A DNA stretch of 64,000 bases from an uncultured Glaciecola sp. (GTDB taxonomy: Bacteria; Pseudomonadota; Gammaproteobacteria; Enterobacterales; Alteromonadaceae): the NCBI GenBank assembly GCA_947496235.1, contig CANMCE010000001.1, positions 523,689 through 587,688 of the forward strand, written 5' to 3'. Numbering within the stretch: position 1 is the first letter of the stretch; each line of letters starts with the position of its first letter. The notes below the pieces were generated by a model. That model made no database searches. It saw only the letters and a list, made by a program, of their open reading frames with translations, and was not told the origin of the DNA. A program made the translations under genes and the position numbers. This document shows positions 1 to 9,200 of the stretch, in pieces.

Positions 1-1547
1 CTTTCCTGAGCAAGGGATAAATTCACCATGGTAGGTGCAATATAGGTTAGATTATCTGCACCATCTATGGCTAAATTCACTTCTGCTTTACGTCTAAATT
101 CATCCAGTTTTTTCTCGTCGCCATATACCCAACGAGCCGTACTAACATTAACATGTTCATACAATGCATCTACGTTATACTCAGATTTTAAACGTGCTAC
201 CACCACATCAAACTGAAGTACACCTACCGCACCTACAATGAGGTCATTATTGATTAATGGCCGAAATACCTGCACTGCACCTTCTTCAGATAATTGAATC
301 AAGCCCTTTAATAATTGCTTTTGTTTTAAAGGATCTTTGAGACGAATGCGTTTGAATAATTCAGGCGCGAAGTTTGGAATACCTGTGAAACTATAGCTTT
401 CCCCTTGAGTAAAGGTATCGCCTATACGCATAGACCCATGATTGTGTAAGCCAATAATATCACCTGCGTAAGCTTCTTCTAGCAGCGCCCGGTCGCCGGC
501 TAAAAATGTCAGCGCATCTGAAATTCGCACATCCTTGCCTATTCGAGAATGGTGAAGTTTCATGCCCTTTTCATATTTACCTGACACTATGCGGCAAAAC
601 GCTATACGGTCACGGTGTTTCGGATCCATGTTCGCTTGAATCTTAAACACGAAACCACTGAATTTTTCACTGTTAGCGTCAACCTCTCCCGCATCAGTAG
701 CTCTTCCTTGGGGCTTGGGTGCCCAAGTGATTAACCCGTCAAGCATGTGGTCTACACCAAAGTTACCTAGTGCAGTACCAAAAAATACTGGGGTTAACTG
801 ACCTTCCATGAACATTTCTTTGTCAAATTCGTTTGACGCACCTAACACAAGCTCTAGCTCATCTCTAAGCTGGCCCGCTAGGTCGCTACCTACAGCAGAA
901 TCTAATTCAGGATTATCAAGTCCTTTCACAATGCGCACTTCTTGTATCAGATGCCCTTGGCCCGATTGATACAGGTAGGTTTCGTCACGGTGTAAGTGAT
1001 AGACCCCTTTAAACGATTTGCCGCAACCGATTGGCCAAGTGATTGGCGCACACATGATATCAAGCTCAGTTTCTACTTCGTCTAACAAAGCCAGCGGATC
1101 ACGAATATCCCTGTCTAGCTTGTTCATGAAGGTAATTATGGGTGTATCTCTCAAGCGAGTAACTTCCATTAGCTTGCGAGTACGATCCTCAACCCCTTTT
1201 GCCGCATCAATGACCATTAAACAAGAGTCAACTGCGGTCAAGGTTCTGTAGGTATCTTCGGAGAAGTCTTCGTGCCCAGGAGTATCTAGTAAGTTAACCA
1301 AGTGGTCTTTATATGGAAACTGCATGACAGAGGTTGTGACAGAAATTCCCCGTTCCTTCTCCATCTCCATCCAGTCTGATTTGGCATGCTGGCCAGATTT
1401 TTTACCTTTAACCGTACCAGCTACCTGTAATGCTTGTCCGAATAACAATACTTTTTCGGTAATCGTGGTTTTACCAGCATCCGGGTGCGAGATGATAGCA
1501 AAGGTCCTTCGCTTATTGATTTCATTAAGAAAATCTTGGTTTGCCAT
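1..1547 (-). CDS. prfC: Peptide chain release factor 3 (3' end outside window)
   Basis: RF3 is the translational GTPase that recycles RF1 and RF2 from the ribosome after termination. The visible 515 codons lack only the last dozen or so residues of the usual ~528. G motifs are plain: the P loop HPDAGKT near residue 21, DTPGHEDFS, and NKLDRD. Codons upstream of 1477 on the coding strand are supplied by the ICE: the protein starts [14 protein letters not shown] whereas the displaced host copy at 61294 starts MANANYLKEINKRR. The gene is therefore a host/ICE chimera with an ICE-borne start codon and presumably an ICE-borne promoter. It should be functional. Confidence 0.97.
   Translation of the reverse strand, partial: MANQDFLNEINKRRTFAIISHPDAGKTTITEKVLLFGQALQVAGTVKGKKSGQHAKSDWMEMEKERGISVTTSVMQFPYKDHLVNLLDTPGHEDFSEDTYRTLTAVDSCLMVIDAAKGVEDRTRKLMEVTRLRDTPIITFMNKLDRDIRDPLALLDEVETELDIMCAPITWPIGCGKSFKGVYHLHRDETYLYQSGQGHLIQEVRIVKGLDNPELDSAVGSDLAGQLRDELELVLGASNEFDKEMFMEGQLTPVFFGTALGNFGVDHMLDGLITWAPKPQGRATDAGEVDANSEKFSGFVFKIQANMDPKHRDRIAFCRIVSGKYEKGMKLHHSRIGKDVRISDALTFLAGDRALLEEAYAGDIIGLHNHGSMRIGDTFTQGESYSFTGIPNFAPELFKRIRLKDPLKQKQLLKGLIQLSEEGAVQVFRPLINNDLIVGAVGVLQFDVVVARLKSEYNVDALYEHVNVSTARWVYGDEKKLDEFRRKAEVNLAIDGADNLTYIAPTMVNLSLAQE
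1477..1493. repeat. Attachment-site core, prfC side
   Basis: The 17-bp sequence GCATCCGGGTGCGAGAT is identical to 61224-61240. It encodes part of the RF3 P-loop region (ISHPDA). Just beyond it the two copies diverge (for example G versus A at the next base), as expected where one flank is ICE and the other is host. This matches the integration site known for the SXT family. Confidence 0.93.
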
Positions 1548-1563
1548 GTATAAATTCTTTTAG

Positions 1564-1587
1564 TTTGTACACGGATTTGTACACACT
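1564..1587. promoter_or_regulatory. Putative integrase arm-type sites (prfC side)
   Basis: Two TTTGTACAC motifs start at 1564 and 1576, 12 bp apart, about 75 bp inside the core. The same paired motif occurs twice at the int end (60829/60842 and 61067/61079) with 12-13 bp spacing. Paired direct repeats next to both cores are typical of arm-type binding sites for tyrosine recombinases. The assignment is by position and repetition only. The remaining sequence to 1803 holds presumably the new prfC promoter; I see no gene there. Confidence 0.6.
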
Positions 1588-1803
1588 TTTGGAAGTACTC
1601 TATTTTCAGTTCTTCGCTTGTCAAATCCGTCGTGTTAATCGTAATTGGCCGCTATTTTCGCTGATCTTGACTTTATAAACAATCAATGGTTATCTAATCG
1701 GTTACCATTTACTCTCAGCGTGCGCCAATGCTCAGTTGTAGCTGTTTGCAATCGTTGCTTCTTCAGCTCATGAACAACTGTGGCTAAACCACAAATTCCT
1801 TCG

Positions 1804-2451
1804 CTACCAGAAATCGATGATAGCTTGTCGTACTACACCGATGATGGTGCAGTTGCCGTTGATCGGTATTGCAGGGTATTGGGGGTTCAAAGGTTTTAGG
1901 TACTTCTGTTCACCATCAATAACTAACTGCTTAAAGGTTGCTTCTTTCGAATCATCCAAACGCGCAACAACCAATGAACCTGAAGAGTAAGGTAATTCAG
2001 GATCAACAACGATCACTGCTCCCTCAGGTATGGATTTTTTTCCGCTTGGATTTTCCATACTGTCGCCTTTTACGCGAAGTGCGAAACAACCCTCATGTGC
2101 TTTCCCTGTGACTTCACGCCACTCCTCAGCATCTTCATGGGCAAATCCCTCCGCTATTTCAGTCCAATCACCGGCCTGAACCCAGTTAATGAGAGGAATT
2201 CTTCCCTTAATGTCAGGCCCAACTTCTACATTACCGACCCCCAAGCCAATCTCGCCATCACCTGTGGCGAGCCAATGAGCATTCACGCGAAGCGCCTCCG
2301 CGATCTGCATGGTGTAACGAGACCTAGCCGATTTACCAGAGCAAATCTGGCTGATCGACTGCTGTTTGATACCAATGCGACGAGCCAACTCAGACTGAGT
2401 CACCCCAGTAAGCTGCAAGGCATGGTTTAGTCGTTCGGATAAAGTTTTCAT
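1804..2451 (-). CDS. setR: SetR-type CI/LexA-like repressor
   Basis: Master repressor of SXT/R391 elements; RecA filaments formed after DNA damage trigger its self-cleavage and so switch on the SetC/SetD cascade. The 215-residue protein has an N-terminal helix-turn-helix (about residues 15-45, TQSELARRIGIKQQSISQ) and a C-terminal S24 peptidase fold. The scissile Ala93-Gly94, nucleophile Ser131 (KGDSM) and general-base Lys164 (ATFKQL) are all present, so damage-inducible cleavage should be intact. It is divergent from the Cro-like gene, across four operators. The 256-bp gap to prfC contains no gene. Confidence 0.93.
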   Translation of the reverse strand: MKTLSERLNHALQLTGVTQSELARRIGIKQQSISQICSGKSARSRYTMQIAEALRVNAHWLATGDGEIGLGVGNVEVGPDIKGRIPLINWVQAGDWTEIAEGFAHEDAEEWREVTGKAHEGCFALRVKGDSMENPSGKKSIPEGAVIVVDPELPYSSGSLVVARLDDSKEATFKQLVIDGEQKYLKPLNPQYPAIPINGNCTIIGVVRQAIIDFW

Positions 2452-2462
2452 AAGCCCGAATT

Positions 2463-2557
2463 CTACAAATAAAACTGTAGCCTTTCAACAATTTTAACTG
2501 TTGACTTATCTACAGTTTAAACTGTAACACTCAATCTTGTAACAGTTATTATTGTAA
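2463..2557. promoter_or_regulatory. Four SetR/Cro operators in the divergent promoter region
   Basis: Four 18-bp dyads of form YWACA-N8-TGTWR lie between setR and the Cro-like gene: 2463-2480 (CTACAAATAAAACTGTAG), 2486-2503 (CAACAATTTTAACTGTTG), 2510-2527 (CTACAGTTTAAACTGTAA) and 2540-2557 (TAACAGTTATTATTGTAA). Starts are spaced 23, 24 and 30 bp, so they lie roughly on one DNA face. This layout agrees with the multi-operator switch known in SXT elements. Confidence 0.88.
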
Positions 2558-2568
2558 CAGGAGACGGT

Positions 2569-2820
2569 ATGGAAGTGTTCAACACGACACAAAAACATCT
2601 CCGCCGTGCCATTGACTTGGTCGGCGGGCAATCAGCATTAGCACGAGCCATCAACTCAAAACAGCAAAACGTCTGGTTTTGGTTGAATAAATCAGGGCGT
2701 GTTCCCGCTGAATTCGTTTTACCCATCGAACAAGCTACGCAAGGACAAGTAACCCGATCTCAGTTAAGACCGGACATCTACCCCGAATGCCCAAGCGAGC
2801 TGAAAGCCAGTAACCAGTAG
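2569..2820 (+). CDS. croS: Cro-like repressor (YdaS-type HTH)
   Basis: An 83-residue helix-turn-helix protein, motif GGQSALARAINSKQQNVWFWL at about residues 18-39, resembling YdaS/Cro regulators of prophages. In SXT elements the gene divergent from setR is a Cro-like protein that opposes SetR and is needed for induction. A good Shine-Dalgarno (CAGGAGA) precedes the ATG. It is the first gene of the early operon that ends in setD-setC, and its promoter lies inside the operator cluster. Confidence 0.85.
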   Translation: MEVFNTTQKHLRRAIDLVGGQSALARAINSKQQNVWFWLNKSGRVPAEFVLPIEQATQGQVTRSQLRPDIYPECPSELKASNQ

Positions 2821-2875
2821 GATTAAGGGCAAGTAATGGTCAGCATTTTACGTAAACACAAAAGCGAGTACCTCC

Positions 2876-3745
2876 ATGCGTGATTATGGCAAGGTCTATA
2901 CCCGCTTTTGGCTAAAGCAAAATGTTTTGTCCTGGAGTGACTCAGCGAAGTTGCTAGGACTGTATTTGCTTACATGCCCGCATTGTAATTTGCTTGGCTG
3001 CTTTCGATTGCCGATTGGTTACGTTGCTTCTGACTTGAACTGGGATGAGCAACAGGTTGCCAAGGCTCTAAATGAGTTAGAACAAGATCAGTTCCTCATT
3101 CGTTGCGAGGAATCCGGTTGGACTTTGATTCGGAGCTTTCTGAAGCACAACCCAATCGAAAACCCAAACCAAGGTAAGGCAGCCTTTCGGTTGCTTAAAG
3201 ATGTACCTGCCGACTTCATTGGTATGGCATCGCTTTTGAAATCACTTGCCGCTTTTCAAGCTCGGCTACCAGAAGAATTTTCATCATTGTTTATGCCTGA
3301 TGGCAACCCGGCAAGGGACTCTCAACGGTCGGATGACTCTGAGAGAAGCAATAAACCAACAGTTAAAACTGTTGACCACATACAGTTTGAAGACTTCTGG
3401 GATGTACAAATACGCAAAGAAAAAAAAGCGAAAGCCAAAGAAGAATGGCTACGCATGGGCCTCAATGAAGACCATGAACTCGCCTTGGAAGTGCTAACAC
3501 GCTGGAAAGAGCAACGAGACAACCGATTGCAGTATCAAGATCGGACTAAGACCCCTATGCCACATAACTGGCTTTTAAACCGGCAATGGGAAGACGAGTA
3601 CGTTCGCATTGATGAAGTACAGCAATCATCGACGAGCCTAAAGGGCAGCAATCACCAATTGAATATTGAAGAAAGCAATCGCCGCATTGCTGAAAGCTGG
3701 GCCGGACCAGGTATTCGGGAGGTTCGTTCAAGTGCAGGAGGTTGA
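2876..3745 (+). CDS. Phage-like replisome-organiser-type protein, conserved in SXT ICEs
   Basis: A 289-residue soluble protein. The N-terminal half (about residues 5-110) looks like the winged-helix domain of phage replication-organiser proteins; the region around residues 175-240 (FWDVQIRKEKKAKAKEEW ... TPMPHNWLLNRQWEDE) resembles the C-terminal domain of DnaT-like primosomal proteins. This suggests a role in helicase loading or ICE replication, but I have no experimental basis for that here. It lies in the early operon after the Cro-like gene. The ATG has only a weak ribosome-binding site. A SetR-like operator lies inside the gene. Confidence 0.75.
   Translation: MRDYGKVYTRFWLKQNVLSWSDSAKLLGLYLLTCPHCNLLGCFRLPIGYVASDLNWDEQQVAKALNELEQDQFLIRCEESGWTLIRSFLKHNPIENPNQGKAAFRLLKDVPADFIGMASLLKSLAAFQARLPEEFSSLFMPDGNPARDSQRSDDSERSNKPTVKTVDHIQFEDFWDVQIRKEKKAKAKEEWLRMGLNEDHELALEVLTRWKEQRDNRLQYQDRTKTPMPHNWLLNRQWEDEYVRIDEVQQSSTSLKGSNHQLNIEESNRRIAESWAGPGIREVRSSAGG
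3357..3374. promoter_or_regulatory. Intragenic SetR-like operator
   Basis: CAACAGTTAAAACTGTTG is a perfect dyad with the same CAACA-N8-TGTTG form as the operator at 2486-2503, but lies about 850 bp away within coding sequence. Its location recalls distal operators used for repressor looping in lambdoid phages. Binding is inferred. Confidence 0.55.
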
Positions 3746-4394
3746 TAAACGCGAGTTTGCTGAAGTTTGGGGAGCAGCTTGGGCCATGTATGGCAAAAGC
3801 GTATCACCACAATTGCTATCCATCGCATTTGAAGCCCTTCGTGCTTACAGCATTGAAGAAGTGCGAATCGGTCTGACTCGGCATATTCAATCCCCGGATA
3901 CTGGGCAATTTTTTCCAAAGCCCGCTGACGTCATCAAGCATATCGATGGCAACTCTGGCTCAAGAGCCATGGTTGCTTGGAACAAAGTTGACAAGGCTGT
4001 TCGTCAGGTTGGCGCTTGGACATCCGTGATGTTTGACGATGCGTTTATTCACCGCGTTATTTCAGACATGGGGGGATGGGTTGAACTCTGCAAGGTTGAC
4101 GACAGGGAATACCCCTTTAAGCAAAAAGAGTTTTTAGCACGCTACCAGACTTACTTGCTCCGGGACGAAGTGGGTGAATACCCAAGGCTATTACAGGGTA
4201 TTGCAGACCATCAGAACCAGCAAAAAGGATTTGATATGCAAGCGCCGGTTGCCGTGGGCGACTGGTCAAAAGCGGCACAAGTTTATACGAGAGGCATCGC
4301 CGACTTTAGCGCAGTGCCATTAAAAAGAATAAGCCCGAAAGCCATTCAGGCGCTTCTCGGAAATCAATTAGAGGACAAAAATGAAAACGATTAA
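3666..4394 (+). CDS. Conserved early-operon protein (DUF6475-like)
   Basis: About 240 residues, soluble, with a conserved block near residues 30-75 (FAEVWGAAWAMYGKSVS ... FPKPADVIKHI) seen in phage and ICE replication-region proteins. Function unknown. The longest frame begins with TTG at 3666 and overlaps the preceding gene by 80 bp without a visible ribosome-binding site; a GTG at 3732 is an alternative, so the start is uncertain. It overlaps the following transglycosylase gene by 14 bp, consistent with one operon. Confidence 0.7.
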   Translation: MKKAIAALLKAGPDQVFGRFVQVQEVDKREFAEVWGAAWAMYGKSVSPQLLSIAFEALRAYSIEEVRIGLTRHIQSPDTGQFFPKPADVIKHIDGNSGSRAMVAWNKVDKAVRQVGAWTSVMFDDAFIHRVISDMGGWVELCKVDDREYPFKQKEFLARYQTYLLRDEVGEYPRLLQGIADHQNQQKGFDMQAPVAVGDWSKAAQVYTRGIADFSAVPLKRISPKAIQALLGNQLEDKNEND

Positions 4395-4929
4395 AGCAAA
4401 AACCATTGCCCTAGTGATAGCCATGTCCGCAAGCACTTCAGTCTATGCGTTTCCGGGCTATCAGTGGGAAAAAGCAGCAAAAAGTGTTGGTATTGATCCA
4501 GTCATGCTCTACGCCGTTGCCTTGGCTGAGTCGGCCTCACATCGAGGTCTTAACATGACCAGTCCATGGCCATACGCAATTCGCAATGGTTCAAACGCAA
4601 CCTACGCCAAATCTAAGACAGAAGCGGAGCAACTGTTAAACCAAGCACTGCAAGAGACTGAAAAATACCAGCTCGATATTGGCCTTATGCAAATCAATTT
4701 GCATTGGCATGGGCATCGAGTGAGCTCAGCAGCAGAACTGCTAGACCCCATCACCAACCTTACTGTCGGCTCCAGTATTTTGGCCGAAGCAATCAAGTCT
4801 TCACCTAACGATTTAGAGCTTGGCATAGGCCGCTATCACAGTTGGAACGAAGAGCGTGCGCGCTGGTATAGGCAAAGAGTGCTTTCTATCTATCGCAATA
4901 TTTTACATGAACTGGAGGTCCGTCAATGA
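4381..4929 (+). CDS. Lytic transglycosylase-like protein (periplasmic)
   Basis: 182 residues with a clear signal peptide ending at VYA/FPG (about residue 23). The mature part is a soluble lytic transglycosylase fold: catalytic Glu50 in ALAESAS, the QLDIGLMQINLHWH motif typical of VirB1/IagB-type muramidases, and a C-terminal YHSWNEERARWYRQRV helix. Such enzymes open peptidoglycan locally for the conjugation apparatus. It sits between replication-like genes and setD, and overlaps setD by 4 bp, so it shares the early operon. Confidence 0.85.
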   Translation: MKTIKAKTIALVIAMSASTSVYAFPGYQWEKAAKSVGIDPVMLYAVALAESASHRGLNMTSPWPYAIRNGSNATYAKSKTEAEQLLNQALQETEKYQLDIGLMQINLHWHGHRVSSAAELLDPITNLTVGSSILAEAIKSSPNDLELGIGRYHSWNEERARWYRQRVLSIYRNILHELEVRQ

Positions 4930-5225
4930 CAACCAATCAACAAGACTTCTATCAATTAAATTTGGCGTACCTGCACGCAGCACGCGAATTGGCACGCATT
5001 GATCCGCAAGAGGCTGTCTTGCGCTTTGGACTTACACGCGATGTGGTGGATGCACTGATTAATGCCGGTGTTGACGACCTGCAACGAGTGGCGACCTCAT
5101 CATTCATGCTGTTTCAACCAAGGGGTAACCAAAGCCAACTGATTGAGATGGTGAAGAGCAAAGGCACAGGTATCCCAAGAATCGCTTATTTATTATCAAC
5201 CCTAAACAACAAGGGGGATGCATGA
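4926..5225 (+). CDS. setD: SetD, FlhD-like transcriptional activator subunit
   Basis: 99 residues with the FlhD-type pattern: NLAYLHAARELARIDPQEAVLRFGL near the N-terminus, then a helical region ending before residue 60. SetC and SetD form a complex that activates the transfer and int/xis promoters in SXT/R391 elements. The gene overlaps the upstream transglycosylase by 4 bp (ATGA) and setC by 4 bp, so translation is coupled and stoichiometry should be fixed. Confidence 0.88.
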   Translation: MTTNQQDFYQLNLAYLHAARELARIDPQEAVLRFGLTRDVVDALINAGVDDLQRVATSSFMLFQPRGNQSQLIEMVKSKGTGIPRIAYLLSTLNNKGDA

Positions 5226-5755
5226 TTGATAACCTGTCCAAAAGTGAGCTGTTTACCCGAGCCTCGCTGCTTATTAAATACGGATTTAGAACAACCATTA
5301 TCGCGCTAGATACAGGTTTGCCAATCCACATTATCAGAAGGCTGCACAAAGAAGTGACTGGCAAGTCACCTTGTCCTGGTCAATTGCCAGAATCTGATGC
5401 CATCGTTAAAAGCAGAAGAGCATTAGTTGAAGGCTCTCTGCTGATGGCGCTTTATGTCAATATTGGTGGTGATAATGTCTACAAGCAATTAAATATCGAT
5501 GCTTTGATGAAGGCTTACGATGCGTACTTGGTTGCAAGAGAAGAAGCAGATCTTCCAGCTGAGATCCCCTGGAAAAAACTGACCATCAATGAAGGTTGGG
5601 TTCTAGCTCGTGATTTAAGATCACAGCTTGCATCCTTACACCGGTGTCGATGCGGCAGTCTGTATTTGACGGTATCTCAACAGCGCATTCAGCTTAAATG
5701 TCCTGTGTGCGAGATTATGGCCGAGCAAACCACTAGAGCACTTTTTGAGAACTAA
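5222..5755 (+). CDS. setC: SetC, FlhC-like transcriptional activator subunit
   Basis: 177 residues, FlhC family. The C-terminal zinc site is visible: Cys142 and Cys144 in RCRCGSLYL and Cys160 and Cys163 in LKCPVCE, the CxC...CxxC pattern of FlhC. With SetD it is the master activator of ICE excision and transfer genes. The complete gene pair implies that the truncated element still responds to DNA damage, even though many target operons have been deleted. Confidence 0.92.
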   Translation: MIDNLSKSELFTRASLLIKYGFRTTIIALDTGLPIHIIRRLHKEVTGKSPCPGQLPESDAIVKSRRALVEGSLLMALYVNIGGDNVYKQLNIDALMKAYDAYLVAREEADLPAEIPWKKLTINEGWVLARDLRSQLASLHRCRCGSLYLTVSQQRIQLKCPVCEIMAEQTTRALFEN

Positions 5756-5812
5756 CATACTGATGCATGATTTGATTGGGCACCGCCCGTGCACTTTGAG
5801 AGTACTAAGAAG

Positions 5813-6244
5813 ATGACAAACTTACTTAAATCTTTACCAGCACGCTGCTGGTTTATATCACTGGGGCTTTTTCTGGCGACTTTGGCAGCGGCTCATTTTT
5901 TTCCATCAGAAATATTTACGGCATCTGCCAAGTTAGCGGCTTTGCCATTTCTGATTTGCACCATCGTTTTTTTCAGCTACTTGGGATTCAAAGCAACTGC
6001 TAGTCCTATCGGCCTTATAACCATCACCACTATGTGTTTAGCAATCGCATATTGGCAAGCGAGTTGGACAATTTTATGTGTCGGTTTAGCTTTCTTAGGC
6101 TTAAGCGGACTAATCCATTTATTTCAAAGACAACTGAAAGATACCGGTCGAGAACTAAGCCTGAGCGAAAAAAAATATTGGTACTGGGTAAACGAATTTG
6201 CAGACGGTCGCTCATCTATCCTCCCCAAAAGGCCAAAAAAATAG
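5813..6244 (+). CDS. eex: Entry-exclusion protein Eex (inner membrane)
   Basis: From the ATG at 5813 the protein is 143 residues, the size I recall for SXT/R391 Eex; an ATT-like upstream extension to 5789 has no better start. It has three to four hydrophobic segments (about residues 10-30, 38-58, 60-80, 82-105) and a charged C-terminal tail (LKDTGRELSLSEKKYWYW...). In this family Eex in the recipient inner membrane blocks redundant transfer by recognising TraG of the donor. It sits convergent with traG, the expected position. Confidence 0.8.
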   Translation: MTNLLKSLPARCWFISLGLFLATLAAAHFFPSEIFTASAKLAALPFLICTIVFFSYLGFKATASPIGLITITTMCLAIAYWQASWTILCVGLAFLGLSGLIHLFQRQLKDTGRELSLSEKKYWYWVNEFADGRSSILPKRPKK

Positions 6245-6266
6245 CCAGCCCATCACTAGCTGGCTA
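6242..6266. terminator. Bidirectional terminator between eex and traG
   Basis: An 8-bp stem TAGCCAGC / GCTGGCTA closes a 9-nt loop. On the plus strand it is followed by a CTTCTGTTTTTAG tract, on the minus strand by a run of seven T. It can thus end both eex and traG, whose 3' ends face each other 32 bp apart. Confidence 0.8.
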
Positions 6267-6276
6267 CCTTCTGTTT

Positions 6277-9200
6277 TTAGTTCCTTCCTGAAGCCTGGTT
6301 ATAGGCCCTAATATCGATCAAGTTGTTCTGAGCATAATCTCCAGCAAGGGATGCATTTGAGATCACTGCAATCTGCTTATCCACAAATGCTTTATCTTCT
6401 TCGGACACACTGTCGGGGATGTAAGCACCTCTCTCATCTTTTTGACGATACTCATTTAGCATTTGCTCCCTTAGACCAAGCATTTCAGGCGACCAACTCG
6501 ATGAGTCTTCAGAGTTGAAAACGCGCCCCGCCAAACCTTCATTGAAAGCTTGAGCGAACACTTGACTTTGAATCGGGGTCAATCCCATTCTCTGCCCTTC
6601 GCTGTATGCTTCCTGTTTAAAATCATCGGCATACTGTTCTAAGAACTCACCATATCGATTGTTAACTGCCGCACCGAATGCCCCCGCCAACATGGCTTCA
6701 GACTTAGTACCCCAGTTTACTTCGGAGGCATACTGCGAACTCGATCCACTGTATGCATCATTAAACGCCGTCAATGGGTTTTCCAAAGAGGTTCCGGCGT
6801 CAACGGCTGCTTTTAAGCCATCCCAGGTTGATTTACTGGCCACCGTTGCATTGTGCAAGAAACCTCGTGAGCTAGGGTCTTCAAGTGCTTGCTCCTTGTA
6901 ACTCTCATAGTCTTCGCCAAAGTGATTCAAGGTATGCAGTGCTGCATCAGTATGCTTGCCACTGAAGTCACCAATAGCACTGGCGCTGTTGAAGAACATT
7001 TCAGCACCAGAAACTCCGCTATCATCAGCCATAATGCGAGATCGCCACTGAGAGCCAGCTTCACTGTTTAGTCCAGATTGATAGGTACTTGTGTCAGAAA
7101 CTACGGCCTGTTGGGCTTGTTGTTGATGCGCATTTAGTTGTCCATCAACACCAGACAAATTAGTTTGGTAAGCTGATTGAGCTGCGTTGAACTGAGTTTG
7201 AACAGTTGCAGCATCCTCGTATCCGCCCAATACACCCGATTCCACTTGGCTTTGAGTGCCACCAAAAGTAGGTGCAGTTGATGACAAGCCTTCATTAGAG
7301 CGTGGCTGAATAGATCGTAAATCGGCTGCGGTAGCCATGGCCATAACAGTCATTGCTGCTTGATAGTCATTGTCTCGTTCAGCGGGCGTCGAGGAGTTGC
7401 TATAGGTTAAAGACTCCATAGCTGCGGCTACATACGCCTGATTATCATCAGGTAGCAAGCGCTGATACATTGGAAGGTTTTCACGTAATCGGTTACCTGC
7501 TTCAACATGCTGGTTCATATAGCGACCTAAATAATCCATGACTTCAGGATTATCCGCTGCTAATCGAGTTAACGTCGCACCATCCGTGTTCCTTTGTCCT
7601 GATAGACTGTAGCTGGCCTGATCAAGCTCACTAAAGCGGTTTGATGCCGTGATAACGTCTTGTGCTGAACTCTGAAGTGACTGATAGTCTTGATTAGACA
7701 ACGACATCTCAACGCCAGAGCGTCTTGAATCTGAAAGGTCTTTAACCATTGCATCGCGATACTCAGCACGTCGTGAATCACTTGATGCCAAGCTTTGCAT
7801 CTCACCAGTGAGCGTATTTGCGGTCGTTGACCGAGAACTGCCCTCTGATGACTCAACTTGGCCACTAAAGTTACCACCTAAATCCAAGCCTGCTCGTAAC
7901 CGTGATATTTTTGGCACTCTTGATGATTCAGGCTTATCCACTCCTGGTAGGTTGCCTTGTGGGGAGTCATTCCCCCCTGAACCAAGTAATCTTCCCAAGA
8001 ACCCTTTATCTGCTACTTCTTTATCACCGGTATTTGTAATGGTTCCATCTCCACCGACCCTAAGGCCTCCCGATAACACGCCAGATACCAAGCCACGTAC
8101 AGCGTCTTTTTTATCGTCTCCGAAACCATACCGTGTTTGCAGGTCATCAGTAACCTGATTAACAACGGCGCTAGATGCGGAATTAGAAGAACCGATCTGA
8201 CGTCCAACCGAAGAAAGGTTGTCGTAACTTAGCTTTTCACCAAAGGTTCGACTCATGGTATTGCCAACCTGACGGCTAAAGGCTTGAGTTGCCTGAGTCA
8301 TGGATTCTTTTGCAGAGCCGACCATTGAACCCACTGCGTTTCCGACAGAGAAACTGCTTAGTAGGTTTGACGCGCCGGTCATAGCAGAACCAGTGAGGGC
8401 TGAATTTTGGAACATTGACTGTGATTGCATGACCGGAGCATTTTTCGCGACATCTGGACTTGCCATTTTTTCATCAATGGCATCACCGTTTTGAAGACGC
8501 CCAGCCAAGTGGGTTGCAGTTATTGCTGAGCCATACACGAGCATGAGCGAAATCGCCGGAACACTCGACGCCAACATGCCGCCAGTAGCTATCCAGGTTT
8601 GCAGCACTGAATCCATCTGCCTCATCCCAGCAAAAGATGGCACGTCTGTACCTGCAAAGGCATCAAGAGCCGACATTTTCCCTGCAACGGTTAAATGAAT
8701 ATACAGGTTAATGATGGCCATGACAGGCATCCAAAGTTGAATCCAAAGCAGGATTAACAAGTACTTCCCGGCCATTCGCATCCCGATTTGGCCGAGGGCT
8801 ATCACAAAGGCCATCAAAGGGGTGATGGCGTAAATGAAACCCTCAAAAAACGTCATCATCGGACGAACGATACTTTGGAACAGGGTCTGCTCCGCCGCCC
8901 ATTGCGTATTGCGCTGCTCAATCGCTTGGTTAACCATAACGGCTGCGGTGAAAGCTTGATCATCCATATATTTGCCCGTCACGCTTTGCTCATAAATAGG
9001 CAAAAGCACCGACGCGGTCATGTACTCTTGGGTGTTAACCGAAGCCAAACCAAGGTTATTCAGTGCATTTCGGATCACGTCATCAGTGTCCGTTGCTGAC
9101 GAAGTCCCCAATGAGGCCGACAGAACCTGTTTAAGCCTTGGAATGAAGGTTGATTCTGTCATGAGTTTCAGTTGGCTGTAGGCATCAGTGCAGTCCAGAT

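Noticed and set aside
1588..1803. Additional small gene between prfC and setR
   Set aside because: No frame with a start and ribosome-binding site; the stretch is better explained as the new prfC promoter region.
5789..5812. Upstream start for eex
   Set aside because: The extension has no ribosome-binding site and the ATG at 5813 gives the family length.
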